A DNA stretch of 64,000 nt from Epiperipatus broadwayi (lineage: Eukaryota; Onychophora; Udeonychophora; Euonychophora; Peripatidae), in contig JAQFVV010006272.1 of NCBI GenBank assembly GCA_028023455.1, forward strand, positions 3,265,127-3,329,126, given 5' to 3'. Made by a program: the position numbers and the translations under genes. How positions within the stretch are numbered: position 1 is the stretch's first letter; each line of letters starts with the position of its first letter. A model generated the notes under the pieces. That model ran no database searches and was not told the DNA's origin. It worked only from the letters and a program-made list of their open reading frames with translations. Shown here piece by piece: positions 35,041 to 46,900 of the stretch.

Positions 35041-36303
35041 CTTCATCATCATCAACCATTATCAATCCACTGCAGGATGAAGGTCTCTCCAAGTTTAATC
35101 CATCTTCTCCGATCTTTAGCTTCTTTTCTCCACAACACCCCTGCACATTTTCTTATTTCATCCATCCATCTCACATGTGGCCTCTTTCTGGGTCTTTTAC
35201 AATCTCTTGGAATCCAGTTTAAAATTTCAATTGTCCATCTATTATCATCTCTTCTAGCAATATGTCCAGCCCAACTCCATTTCAGTTTTTTAATTTTTTC
35301 AATGAGGTCAGTAACACCTGTTTGTTCTCTTACCCATACATTGCGTTTTCGATCTCTTCTTGTTACTCCCAACATACATCTCTCCATACTCCTTTGAGTG
35401 GTCTGAAGTCTCTGTATTGCTCTTCTATTAAGTGTCCAAGTCTCAGATCCATAAGTAAGAACTGGTAAAACACATTTGTTAAAAACCATCCTTTTCAAAC
35501 ACATAGGCATATTTCCGTTTAGTATCAAGTTATTTCTACCAAAAGCACTCCAACCAAGTTTAATTCTATGATTAATTTCCTCCATTATGTTTCCATCTGT
35601 AATAATAATCTGACCAAGGTATTTGTAACTGTTAACTTCTTCTAATTCTTCATAATCAATCTTTATTTTCATATTTTGAGCAAATCGATTAAACATTACT
35701 TTAGTCTTTTTAACATTTATCTTTAGTCCTACTTTTCTACTTTCATCTGCTAACTCCTGCAACATTTCCTGCAGCTCTGAAGCATTATTTGCAAAAACAA
35801 CTACATCATCTGTGAAATCTAAATGACTTAAATACTCTCCATTTACTTTCACTTCTTTAGTTTCCCATTTTAATCTACAAAATATTTCTTGCAGTACTGC
35901 TGTAAAGAGTTTTGGAGATATGGAGTCACCTTGTCTTACACCTTTCTCAATGTTGATTTTTTCAGTATCATTATGTAATCTAATTGTTGCTGTTGCATTT
36001 TTATAAATATTCTTTAAAATATGACAATATCCTGGATCTATACCTTGATGATCCAATGCTTTAATCACTGAAGAAATGTGTATAGAATCGAATGCCTTTT
36101 CATAATCTACAAATCCAAAACATAATGACAACTCATATTCGTTTGTCCTTTCTATGACTTCTCTCAATACCTGAATATGATATATTGTACTAAAATCACT
36201 TTTAAATCCAGCTTGTTCTCTTGGTTGGTGGAAATCCAAAGTTCTCTGTAGACGAGTTGTAATTATATTGGTAAAAATTTTATATAAAACTGATAAAAGA
36301 TTT
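35041..36303 (-). mobile_element. 5'-truncated RTE-like LINE
   Basis: The element runs on the minus strand. It begins within the reverse transcriptase (open codons can be followed upstream of the first Met to about 36303) and ends in four consecutive TGA triplets at 35043-35054, the first being the stop codon itself. A (TGA)n-type tail is characteristic of RTE-class LINEs. The endonuclease and 5' region are missing, as expected from incomplete reverse transcription. Fold-back element F begins about 90 bp beyond the truncation. Confidence 0.9.
35052..36239 (-). pseudogene. LINE reverse transcriptase, C-terminal 395 codons, open but truncated
   Basis: This is an RTE/BovB-like non-LTR reverse transcriptase lacking its N-terminal endonuclease. 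It keeps HQPREQAGF near the start, motif A FVDYEKAFDS (Asp45), motif B GVRQGDSISPKLF (about 100-112) and motif C FTDD at 142-145, where YADD or FADD is usual. The thumb region has YKYLGQIIITDG. The C-terminal domain has LTYGSETW and an 'AGHIARRDD' segment. There are no internal stops, which suggests a fairly young insertion. The annotated Met is internal to the parental protein. It would prime cDNA at a nicked target if complete; this copy cannot move by itself. Confidence 0.93.
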
Positions 36304-36394
36304 ATTTATCTTATTTATTTTAATTTTGTGAAGGGAGTTCCTGGTATAATATATAATGAATAAAAGTGTAATTCTAAATTACTAAAAATTTATA

Positions 36395-37092
36395 ACTAAA
36401 CCAAATTAGCCAAAGAAAATAAACTCTAAAACACAACCAATTGTTTCACTGCTACAAGCATATTTTTTAAGTGTAAAGGACTAAAAGATAACAAATTTAT
36501 AGTAAATATTGCCCAGAATTTCACTTACATCTCTTACACTTTTAATAATAGTAGAACTTTTAAACAAGTTAAATGTTTCAGAATTATAAATTATTAAAAA
36601 TAAAAATTCTTTAATTTTTCTTTTTATTTTATTTCTTTTAAAAAAGACAACCTTATTCTCATAAAATCTAATAGTGTGTCCTGTATCTCTTTCATGGCTA
36701 TATAATGCAGAACTATTATAGTTGTTCTTAAAAGTAAGTAGAAATACATAAAAGTGGGGTTAGAAATAAATATCTCAGTTTTGCTTTGTTTATTCATGAA
36801 AGAGATACATGCCACACTATTAGTTTTGGTGAGACTAAGGTTGTCTTTTTTGAAAGAAATGAATTTTTAAAAAATTAAAAAATCTTTATTAATAATAATT
36901 TATGATTCTGAAGTAATTAGGTTGTTTAAAAGTTCTTTTAATATTAAGAGTGTTTGGGTGTAAGTAGAATTGTTGTCAATATTTAGTACAAATTTATCTT
37001 TTAGTCCTTCACAATTGAGAAGACTGCTTCTAGCAATGAAACCATTGCTTGTATTTTAGAGTTTATTTTCTTTGGCTAATCTGGTTTAATTG
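36395..37092. mobile_element. Fold-back element F, arms about 300 bp
   Basis: Left arm 36395-36695 and right arm 36794-37092 are inverted copies, for example 'ttagccaaagaaaataaact' paired with the complement at about 37060-37080, around a loop of about 100 bp. A 36-bp (TA)n tract (37112-37147) follows. No coding capacity. The 63-codon minus frame at 36624-36815 runs through the hairpin and is not a gene. Confidence 0.88.
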
Positions 37093-37106
37093 TGAAGTTG
37101 GGGTAA

Positions 37107-37111
<5 letters not shown>

Positions 37112-37147
<36 letters not shown>
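37112..37147. repeat. (TA)n microsatellite
   Basis: Uninterrupted TA run next to fold-back F. Confidence 0.95.
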
Positions 37148-37149
<2 letters not shown>

Positions 37150-37164
37150 CGGTTGCAATATATA

Positions 37165-37290
37165 TATATATCCATATAAATCAAAATAACCTTTAATTTT
37201 TGATGTTAACAAAAATTATCAATTACTACTAAATGCCACTCCCTGAGGCAAAGATTTTTTTCTCTTTTACCTCAAATCCAAATTCTCCAT
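37165..37290. repeat. Partial copy of fold-back family H
   Basis: 'taacctttaatttttgatgt' followed by 'tatcaattactactaa' and 'tccctgaggcaaag' matches the left arm of element H near 39495-39560. Only one arm is present. Confidence 0.65.
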
Positions 37291-37357
37291 ATAGATTTAA
37301 ATTCAGAAAGCTATTTTTATAGGTGTGAGATTGAAAGAATAGCTTATTTCTTGGGTT

Positions 37358-37565
37358 CTTTAGTATTATCCAACTGATGACATATTACCCTGACGGCATA
37401 TCAGTCTGATCTTGCAATTTTTAAGATAATGTCTCCAAGTGATTTGCAGACACATGCAGGTGCTAAAATTTGTCTGCAGATCACGTGGACTCAGTACATT
37501 AAAAATCATAAGATTAGACTGATATGCTTTCAGGGTAATACGTCATCGGTTGGATAATACTAAAG
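37358..37565. mobile_element. MITE-like element G, copy 1 (208 bp)
   Basis: Inverted termini CTTTAGTATTATCCAAC and its complement bracket the element, and inverted similarity continues through TGATGACATATTACCCTGA and about 90 bp inward. A related copy is at 59308-59503 and a possible right-end fragment at 39338-39366. No transposase; non-autonomous. Confidence 0.85.
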
Positions 37566-37679
37566 ACACAAGTCACGTGATTTAGATGGCTTCTTGGAAT
37601 AAGATGATTGGTGAAGGACAGTCAGGCAGATAATCAGCACCACCATGTTTGTTGGTACTGAAAAAAAATACAAAATAAA

Positions 37680-37835
37680 AAAAAATGTACATGCATGAAA
37701 ATAGTATATACATACAAAAAATAAAAAAATTTACATGCATGAAATAGTATATACATACAAAATAAGGTAAAATACAAAATATAAAAAATGTACATGCACA
37801 AAATATATACATACAAAATAAAAATATGTGCAAAT
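37680..37835. repeat. Tandem repeat, about 55-bp unit, three copies
   Basis: 'tacatgcatgaaa' with 'tagtatatacatac' recurs with drift. The Cys- and Phe-rich minus-strand frames at 37582-37833 are translations of this array and not a gene. Confidence 0.8.
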
Positions 37836-37851
37836 ATATATATATGTAAAT

Positions 37852-38720
37852 TTAAAATAAGCAGCTAAATAAAAAACACGCGATTTAATGCAATATTAAC
37901 AAAAAAATTTTGTAAAGTTAAAATAAACAGCTAAATAAAAACACTTTACCCGATTTAATGCAAATCTGGCTTAAATGGCAACCTTGGAGAAAACGTTTTA
38001 TCAAATGTCATACTTTTACATGCATTTGGTATTTTTAAAAAGATACTGTATATGGCAAATTTGTTTTAAAAAAATCATTGAAAATTTTTTACAAATTAAA
38101 ATGTAATTAAGTGTGCGTTTGAGAAATGTAGAAATTTTAACAAAATTTTTTGTACATTTAAAATAAACAGCTAAATAATAAACACTTTACCTGATTTAAT
38201 GCAAATCTGGCTTAAATGGCGACCTTGGAGAAAACATTTTATCAAATGCCGTACTTTTACATGCACTTGGTAATTTTATATTGCAAATTTTGTTTAAAGA
38301 AATTATTAAAAATTATTTACAATTTAAAACATAATTAAGTGTAAATTTGAGAATTTTAGAAATATTAACAAAATTTTTTTGTACATTTAAAATAAACAGC
38401 TAAATAAAAAACACTTTACCCAATTTAATGCAAATCTGACTTAAATGGTGACCTTGGAAAAACGTTTTATCAAATGCCGTACTTTTACATGCATTTGGTA
38501 ATTTTAAAAAGGTACTGCATATTGCAAATTTGGTTTAAAAAATTATTGAAAATTATTTACAAATTAAACATAATTAAGTGTAAGTTTGAGAATTGTAGAA
38601 ATATTAACAAAAATTTTTTGTACATTTAAAATAAACAGCTAAATAAAAAACACTTTACCCAATTTAATGTGAATCTGGCATTAATGATGACCTTACTTTT
38701 ACATGCATTTGGATTACTTA
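37852..38720. repeat. Satellite-like array, about 230-240-bp unit
   Basis: 'taaaataaacagctaaata' starts repeat units near 37919, 38160, 38390 and 38628; a shorter variant starts at 37852. Each unit continues with 'cactttaccc' and 'tttaatgcaaatctg', and 'acttttacatgca' recurs about 90 bp in. This gives three full units plus partial ends. Confidence 0.92.
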
Positions 38721-38957
38721 TTGTCTATATTTAATTATAATATAATTAATTACAAAAAAAATATTCTGTATAAAATAATATACATCGAAATAATATTGTT
38801 TAATAGAAACAAAAATGAAAAGTACTTACAAATAGCATTAACTGCGGTGGACTGAATTGGGATATATGTTCCAAAATTGCAGCAAAAGGATCAGCTTTAT
38901 ATGACTGCCTCCATGGTCTTGTAAGAAAATGATCGCTTCTTCCTCCATACACAAAAA

Positions 38958-39122
38958 ACGGAAATATTGAAAAATCACTGTAGAAGTAGCAAAAAGTTAT
39001 AAATCTCAAAAATGAAAATATTGAAAAAATCACAGTAGAAGTAGCAAAAAGTTATAAATCTCAAAAATGGAAATATTGAAAAAATCACTGTAGAAGTAGC
39101 AAAAAGTTATAAATCTCAAAAA
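38958..39122. repeat. Tandem repeat, three 55-bp units
   Basis: 'gaaatattgaaaaaatcac' then 'gtagaagtagcaaaaagtta' recurs at 38958, 39013 and 39068. The copies are nearly identical, so the expansion is recent. Confidence 0.93.
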
Positions 39123-39337
39123 CGGAGCTCAAAAAATCACTGATGCCATGGATAGCAAAATCACAATAGACAGACAATTCAACAAATTTCCCAAAGCTCT
39201 CTCTGAAGTTTAAATCTTGTGGGTCAAAAAAAATTGACTCTCTGATGGATTAATCACGCAAGTCACTTGGTTGCCATGACAACATTGTCATGCAAAAATC
39301 GATCATGTCTACCAGAAGGGAAATCAGTAAATGTAAT

Positions 39338-39366
39338 ACATCATCAGTTAAATAATCCTAAAGTAC
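39338..39366. repeat. Possible right-end fragment of MITE G
   Basis: 'taatacatcatcagtt' and 'ataatcctaaag' resemble the right terminus of element G (37535-37565). Short and diverged. Confidence 0.4.
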
Positions 39367-39399
39367 CTTTCTTGACATTCTGCAAATAATATATTAAAC

Positions 39400-40200
39400 T
39401 TCTCCAGAGAGTTGCATATATTAAATGAAATATTTCCATGGATTGTTATTATAATAAAGAATACAAATGAGAAGATACTATTCATGTAAATAGACATAAC
39501 CTTTAACCTTTAATGTACCAAGTAATTATCAATTAATACTAATTGACAATCCCTAGGCCAAGCTATTTTTTATTATCCTGTAATAGCTCTTTTGTTTTAT
39601 GTTTTTGTTGAAGTAAAACTGTTTTGGCCTCCAAGATTGCCAATTAATTAGTAGTAATTGGTCATTCCTTGGTAACATCAATGATTAAAGATTATTTCTA
39701 TAACATGGATGTTATCTTTTCATTTTTATTCTTTATTATAATAACAATCAATGGAAATATTTAATTCAACATATACACTTGTTTGGAGACATTAAAAATA
39801 TTATTTGCAGAATGCCAAGAAAGATTCTATTTTTTCACATTCTCACACTTATAAAAATAGTTTTCTGGATTTAAATATGTATAAACACTTGGGTTTGAAA
39901 TAAATATGGCCCCTTTTACTTCAACAAAAAACTCAAAGCAAAACAGCTATTATAGATTTAATAAAAAAAAATTGGTTTGGCATCAGGGATTGTCAATTAG
40001 TAGTAATTGATAATTTCTTCGTAACATCAAAGGTTAAAGATTATATGTGTTTACATTGGTATTATCTCTTTATTTTTTATTAGAATAACAATGCATTGAA
40101 ATATTTAATTCAACATATCTATTTACATGAATATTATCTCCTCATTTTCTCATTTCTTTTCTTTATTATAATAACAATTTGTGGAAATATGTAATTCAGC

Positions 40201-40210
<10 letters not shown>
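39400..40210. mobile_element. Fold-back element H with two right arms
   Basis: The left arm (about 39405-39575) is inverted relative to both about 39620-39785 and about 39945-40200. Shared pieces include 'attgttattataataaagaa' with its complement and 'gggattgtcaattagta'. A partial copy lies at 37165-37290. The element ends near a (TA)n run (40201-40229). No coding capacity. Confidence 0.82.
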
Positions 40211-40229
<19 letters not shown>

Positions 40230-40232
<3 letters not shown>

Positions 40233-40924
40233 GTGGTGCATATCTACATGCATGTATGCTTGCTTCATGTTTGCTCAAACTATAATCTATTTCCCATCAT
40301 ATATAATATATTTTTTTATATTTGCATATATTAATTATATGTGCACATATGTATATACAGTTTTACATTTTCTTTAAAAGTTATAAGTTATTATTTAAGT
40401 CACACAATATTTTAAGTTAAAAGAAAGTATCTTGTTAAAAGCATGATCAATCAAGTAAAGTACAATAGAAAGTAGAGAAGGTAATGGAAAGAAGTCATTA
40501 CCAAAGGAAGTGTGTCTTATTTTTTTATTAATAGAGACAATTGGATGAAAATAGTTACAGTTAAACTCCTTTAACATCTGTGCATACTTTAAGGTGTAAA
40601 ATGTAAAGTTAAAACAAAGGCAAGGAAACCAATGTGGTTACATGTGAATACAAGAAAGTAAAAAACATATGAAATGTCAATTAAGAAAAAAAAGTAAGGT
40701 TAATCCACTAAGAACTCATGAGGTATACCCCAGGTGGATAAGAAGAAAATATAAGTGGGAAATGGGTCATTGTTTATTATGGTGGGCTTATTATTATTCT
40801 GTTTATTTTAAAATTTGGACTTATATTTGTGAAAACTTTTCGAAAAAATTATAGAAATTTGATATTCTGTGTATTCTATATATATTGATCAATGCAGTTA
40901 TTCTATTAAAAATGCTTAAAGTAC
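40230..40924. other. No recognisable feature
   Basis: AT-rich; short frames on both strands without domains. On the minus strand this would be intron sequence if the exon at 40925-41022 is real. Confidence 0.4.
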
Positions 40925-41022
40925 CTGCAATCATGTGGGAGTAGTTGGGTGTTGGCTTCTCCATGGTCATCAGGTAAAGTCCAGTTTCCCCAAAGAAGTT
41001 CCATTTCATCATCAAGATCCAT
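40925..41022 (-). CDS. Candidate first coding exon of an unidentified gene
   Basis: On the minus strand an ATG at 41022 directly follows an in-frame TAG. It opens a frame of 32 codons that ends in a good donor (TTGCAG|GTACTT). The peptide starts MDLDDEMELLWGNWTLPDDH and is acidic, unlike the Ile/Lys/Asn-rich noise frames around it. The block is GC-richer than its flanks, and a non-pyrimidine leader precedes it, so it would be a start exon and not an internal exon. A different minus-strand frame (40821-41039) is also open but reads across the donor. I do not recognise a family and no second exon was found. Could be chance. Confidence 0.25.
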
Positions 41023-43690
41023 CTACCTCCTCCCAACACATGTGAGTCTCAAAAGCCAACAATCCTTTGATCCAGCTGTGTAGAAGAACTCCTGAGAACA
41101 TGGGAAATCTTTCCAGTAGTATGTTTTAATTATATTTAAATGCCATATAACTGTAAATCAAATTTTCAATATGTTTTCTCATGCTAGTCTTAACTTATTA
41201 AATTTTATATAATATTCTTTAGTTATGTTAATTCTAATGATCTTAAGTATTTATCAAATTAAAAATGATTTTTTTGTTTCATTTTATTTATATTAACTTG
41301 AATGATGAAAGGAGTTAAAATTTAAATCATTAAATGTGTTTACACTTCTCTGCTCTCAATGTTCCAAGGGACAATGTGAGTTGAGCAGATGCTACAATTT
41401 AAAGTTGTAAAATTTAACATAATAACAAAATGTATTTAAACTTTCTTTCTTATTTCTGTTCCCCTCCCACAATCAAGTCAAGGAAAGTTATTTTCAACTC
41501 TTAGAATTATTAAGTTATCAAAAAACTCTTAGAATTATTTAAAAGTTATTGAAGGATGGCTAGTATGTTCTGAATAATCAATTATGTAAGCAAATTTTGT
41601 TTACTGTGTTGCCCTATAAAGACACAATCCAACTCCCATGCTAAAAACATCATTAATAATTAAAAATATCTGTACTATATGTATATTAATTATGTAATGT
41701 TTAAAGTTTTACTTCATATAAAGCCTATATCAATAATCCTATCTATAGTTAAGATTATTTTATGTAAAAAAAGTAATATTAATGATTCATCTTTATAATT
41801 AAGGATTTATTATGTGAAAGTAATATAAATAATTTATTTGAATATCTGTGTCACACTGCCTATATATTGTACCATTTATTTATATATGGTACAAATATAT
41901 TGGCATTTGGTAAAAGCTAAAAAAAAAGTAAATTTAGATTTTTTTTTTTTTGTTTAGTATAATTTTTTTTTAAACCTACAATGAAAGTTTAATTTTCCGT
42001 CCATATTTTTTTTATCTAATTAAAAATAAAAGTAAAAATTGGAAAGAAAAAAAGATGCACAAATTACTAATCCAGATAAGCTAAAAGAAAATATTTTAGC
42101 TAATTAAAGATGGCAGAATTATGCTAAAAAAATAAAGACTTTGTAACTTAAATTTAAGAGAGAGTATACAAGATTATTATCTTATATGCTGATAAAAGGA
42201 CAAAAGGATGCACAGAAGTTTCAAAAACTGTATCAAGGTATGAAAAGAAGAGAACAACTTCGATCTAGGTCTTCTCTTTACCTTCTAGTTACATGTCTGA
42301 GAGTTGGAGATTTCTGTGAACTTAACCTGTGGCAGTAATATACTTCTGCACAGATATGCCACTTGTTACCAAGCTGTCACACAAGCATGGAAATGGAACT
42401 TGTGAAGACTGTTTTTTTGCAATAAAAGGGTCACTACAACCATGCCTTTTCTCCATCTATAGAATGGAACAATAATGGAAGATGCTGGCAGGAGAGACCA
42501 ATGAAAATTCTTATGAGCTCAGGATCCCATAAACCTACACCAACTTACCAGTAATTTAAGAGTAACTTTTTTTAATTGTGACAAAATTTGCAAACAATTC
42601 TTCAAAATAAGATTAAAATAATCCTGATAAAGACTTTAAATTTTATTCTTCAAGAGACTCTTGTTTACCTAAGCACTATAATTGTTGGACTGTTTTTTTT
42701 TTATTAATTGATTCATATCTGGATTAGCATGTATGTAATATTTCCAATTAATTAAATCATAATGTGTTTATTTTATATATATTTTAATTTGTCAGAATAA
42801 AAATATTTATTTCTAATATCAACTTTTTTCATTGTACATTATTAATAATAGTTATTAATGTTTATTATTAAATTTATTAATATTAGTTTAGTGAGATTTG
42901 AAAATATAATTTACCTTTGCCAATATATGTTTACTAAACTCCAGGAATAATAATATTTAGAAAATAATTCTAGTTATGGTAAAATATGATACCGATTCTT
43001 TTAAAAACATTTTTCTTTTTAATTCTCGAGATGCAATGCGATGGATTTCAGTGAATTCTTATATGAATCCTGGAGCCCTTATAAAAGAAATAAAAGCTGA
43101 TTTCATTGATAGCATAAATCATAACAATTACTAGGTAGAGTTGATCAGGAAATATAGTTATGTTTTTAGAAATAGGAATGAAACTTTCTTCTTTTTACAT
43201 AACTTGAACAACTCACACATTTTATGTGTAACAGAGACCTAGCCAGATGGGCAAAATGATTCAATATGTAATCTAGTATATATGTAAAATAAACCACAAT
43301 TTGTGTATAGGTAATCTAATAAATAATGGAGCATGCTATCAATTTATGTTATGAGTTCCCATCATTTAAAAGTTATAATATTAGATCATGAATTTAAGAT
43401 TAAATTAAGAAATATATTATTGTGAATGGGTATCAAGTTCTTCTACAAGTTATACATAGCTAAATAGGGATGCTGATAATTTTATTAAAATGAATTTTAC
43501 ATTGTTTATTATCATGTGGGTGGAAGGTTTATTAAATTATCATTGTTGATTATTGTAAATTGCATTTCTGCCCTTCATATTTTGTTGTAATGGTATATTT
43601 TATTATTGTTGAATTCATTACCTTTGCTCACTCTGTATGGTTCACTAGCTTACATATGGCCAAACTACAATAAGGGCAGGACATACTCCT
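41023..43690. other. No supported gene; small palindrome at 41868-41893
   Basis: TGTACCAT and ATGGTACA flank an AT-rich loop at 41868-41893; the ends equal the terminal hexamers of element B LTRs. Around 42270-42540 the sequence is less AT-rich but all frames contain stops. Confidence 0.4.
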
Positions 43691-43696
43691 TCTTGC

Positions 43697-43814
43697 ATGC
43701 CTGGACTTCTAATCAAAGTATTAGTCCTGGTCTATGTTCTGCATGAAGCCAAAGGTGACCCTAAAATCCTAGATTTTAGCACATCCTCATCTTCTCCATT
43801 GGTATACACCCTTG
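43697..43814 (+). CDS. Very tentative short exon with signal-peptide-like start
   Basis: ATG at 43697 opens MPGLLIKVLVLVYVLHEAKG, which looks like a short hydrophobic signal peptide. The frame reaches a donor-like G|GTAAGA at 43814/43815 and stays open to 43921 if unspliced. There is no acceptor or second exon that I can identify and no recognisable domain. I record it because composition and signals coincide, but chance is likely. Confidence 0.15.
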
Positions 43815-43921
43815 GTAAGAAGCATGTGCACCTCTGCAGCCAGGGACATCCATCATTCATTAGTGAACCATGCTATCCACTCACTCATACAATCTTTATT
43901 ATTACTTTTTATTGTCATTGA

Positions 43922-46900
43922 CATCACTAGCTTAGGGCGGTATTGCAATATTCATTGATTGTTAATCTGTAACCTTCACCTTATGCATTAGTAACCCTAG
44001 GTAACTGTAAAAATTGAACCCATTCCCAATTGTCCCTTTTGCATGAACATACCATTGATTAGAATTTCAAACCCATTATGGCTGATAACTATCTTTTAAT
44101 TTATTTAAAAATTAACCAGGGCACACATAGTCATATATAAGCCACTATCATCTTCATCCATACAATGTAAAACCCAGTAGAATCTTTTATATTAACAAAC
44201 CTGTAAACTACCCATTTGTTATATCCATTCCTGCAATAAACTTTATATTATAATTATTAATTATGATGGTGTCATTTGTGAGTTGGAACTGTAGAATAAT
44301 TATTTAGAGTTAAGTTAAATTATTGAGTTACTAAATAAGCACAACCACAGTTTTGTACATTATCAATGGTATTACCTTTAGGGTCATATGAAAAGTAAAA
44401 TTCCTTAAAATATTAAAGTGTAGGTTAATAAAATCTTAAATTAATAAAATAATTAAAGTGACTATTAGGAGTGCTTGCTTATATAAGCTCTGAGTTGATG
44501 GAAAAACCCTGAGAAAAGAGATTATGTTTGAACCCTGAGCTACATCATACTGTATGAAGAACAGAAGATGTATGATGTCAAGGGTATTGATTGTGTGGTA
44601 GAGACAAGGAAGACTAGATAGGGGTTTAAACAAGCATCATGGAGGTATTCCTGTGTATACAGGTTGAGAGTCCCTGCTTGATCTTTCAGTCTTGTTAGAA
44701 GATTATACAAACTTGACCATTACAATATATATATATATATATATAACTAATCACATTAATTACTTAATGAGCTATTTTTAAAATAGAAGACTGTGTTTGT
44801 TTGTTATTGATTTAATTTATTTATATATTGTAACCTAATATTTACTATCATAATTAATTAATATAGTCAAAAACTGTAAAATTTGTATTGGCTTTTTTTT
44901 TAGTTAAACAAAATAAATCTACCATTATTATTGGTCAGATAAGTAATATGATCAAAACTGAAACTTAAAAGTCTCTCATAGTACTACCAAAATCAATAAA
45001 AATTTGTAGAAAAATGTCTTCTGAGCAGATTTTATTGATTAATGCATATCTAAAATATGTGCACTTGTGGTTTTTTTTAAAAAGCACAGTTATTTTTTTA
45101 TGTACACACAGAAAATTAATATTATAAAAAATATACAAAATAGGATACACTAAATAAAACATAATATTTAAAACAGTTCTAAAGTATATGTGCATGTATG
45201 CAATTTCTGTATATTTAAAACATAATCAATTTAAAAATTTATAAGTGTAAAATTATTAAATTAATTTATTTTATTTAGTATTGCAATTCAGTTAAAAAAT
45301 ATTTATAAAAAAAATTTATTAAAAAAAATATCTGAGAAGTATAAAGGAATATTATAAATTGTAATTTTTGTTTATAATCCAAATTAAGGTACAATATTAA
45401 AAATATGTTGTTGTTTTTTTATTTAAATCAATATCTCAAATTTACATGCTTCAAATAAACCCATACATTAATAAAGATTGTTATTCAATATTACCATACC
45501 ATTAGTACAGATTTTACCTGTAAAAACTTAAAGAAGTAAAGACCTTTGGGTAATTTTGATGAATTAAGATGCCAGCTGACCATAAGCTATAAATATGATC
45601 TTTTGTCAAAATTCAATCAGTCTTCATTAAACTATATTGCATCCAAGACACTGTCAAATTAAAATTTAAAATTGCCACTTTGATCATCTTCTCTATCCTG
45701 GCAGAGTAGTTACATTTACTCTGGGCATTTTGCCTCACTGGTTAAAATGTGTTACTAAATAGATAAAGAATCACAACAAGGATTATCAACAAGTATTATT
45801 TAAAGAAATTCACTTAACTGTCTTCAACCATTAATGGAACACCAGAAAATTGCTTATGGGATGGATATTCATTGTGACATCAATCAAATCATTTGTCTCT
45901 TTTTTTAAAAAAAATTGAAATAACTTGTTTGAAAACTATATTGACTGCCCCCTTCTAATTTCATGAATGTTAAAACTTTATGTAATATGAATTTAAATCA
46001 ATGTATAAGTTTGTAGACTGCTTAAGTTTTAATGAAGACCAATGGAGTTAAGTCAGTGTATTGATTATTAATTATTTGCTAGGTCTCATAATTATCAAAA
46101 CAGCCTGTACTACAGGAAAATAATTATAATACATATAAACCAAAGGATTAATAATCTACTGCATTTTAACTGCATGACAAGTACCAACCATATGAATATT
46201 AGTCTACAAATGTTTTATAAAGAATAAAACCATTCATTTTGCATAAAAGTAAAATTTAACATGTCATATAATAATGGCTTATAATTATGAATGTCATAGT
46301 CTAAAAATATGATAAATGTCATAAATTCATAAGCAGACATTCTTAAATGGATTAATGTGATAATTATGCTGTCCAGAGTAGGAATACTAAATGTGCATTA
46401 TTATATCTTTTAAAATCATTATATTAAGTGTTACTATGGATTTAAACCTACATAATGGATTACTTTGTTTTTCTGATTTAATATTTTGTGCTTATATTGT
46501 TATTGCCAGTGAATTATAAATGTTGGAATACTCTGAAAAAGTGTAAATACTTTCACAGGATATTTTAAACTGTTAATGAAAGTAGGATTATGTATTTGAG
46601 GAATTACTCAATAAACACTGTTTATAATTATTGAATTATTTTTGAAAGTATAATTATTGAATTATTTGCTTTATAGTTAGTATTAGTGTAATAATAAATA
46701 AATAATAAAGTTTCCAAGAAGGTACAGGTGACAATCTAATATTATTATTAATGACATAGGTTATGAGTGTAATATACATGATTTGCATTCAATATTTGAC
46801 TTATGTTTTATTATTCCTTGAATTCAGCCTCAGATTAATAAATAGATAAATATTCTGAGTAGATGATTAAAGCACCAAAGAATATTTATTTGTAGAGTGC

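Noticed and set aside
35077-35468. Plus-strand ORFs at 35077-35397 and 35262-35468
   Set aside because: Shadows of the LINE reverse transcriptase on the minus strand.
37582-37833. Cys/Phe-rich small protein
   Set aside because: It is the translation of a short tandem repeat.
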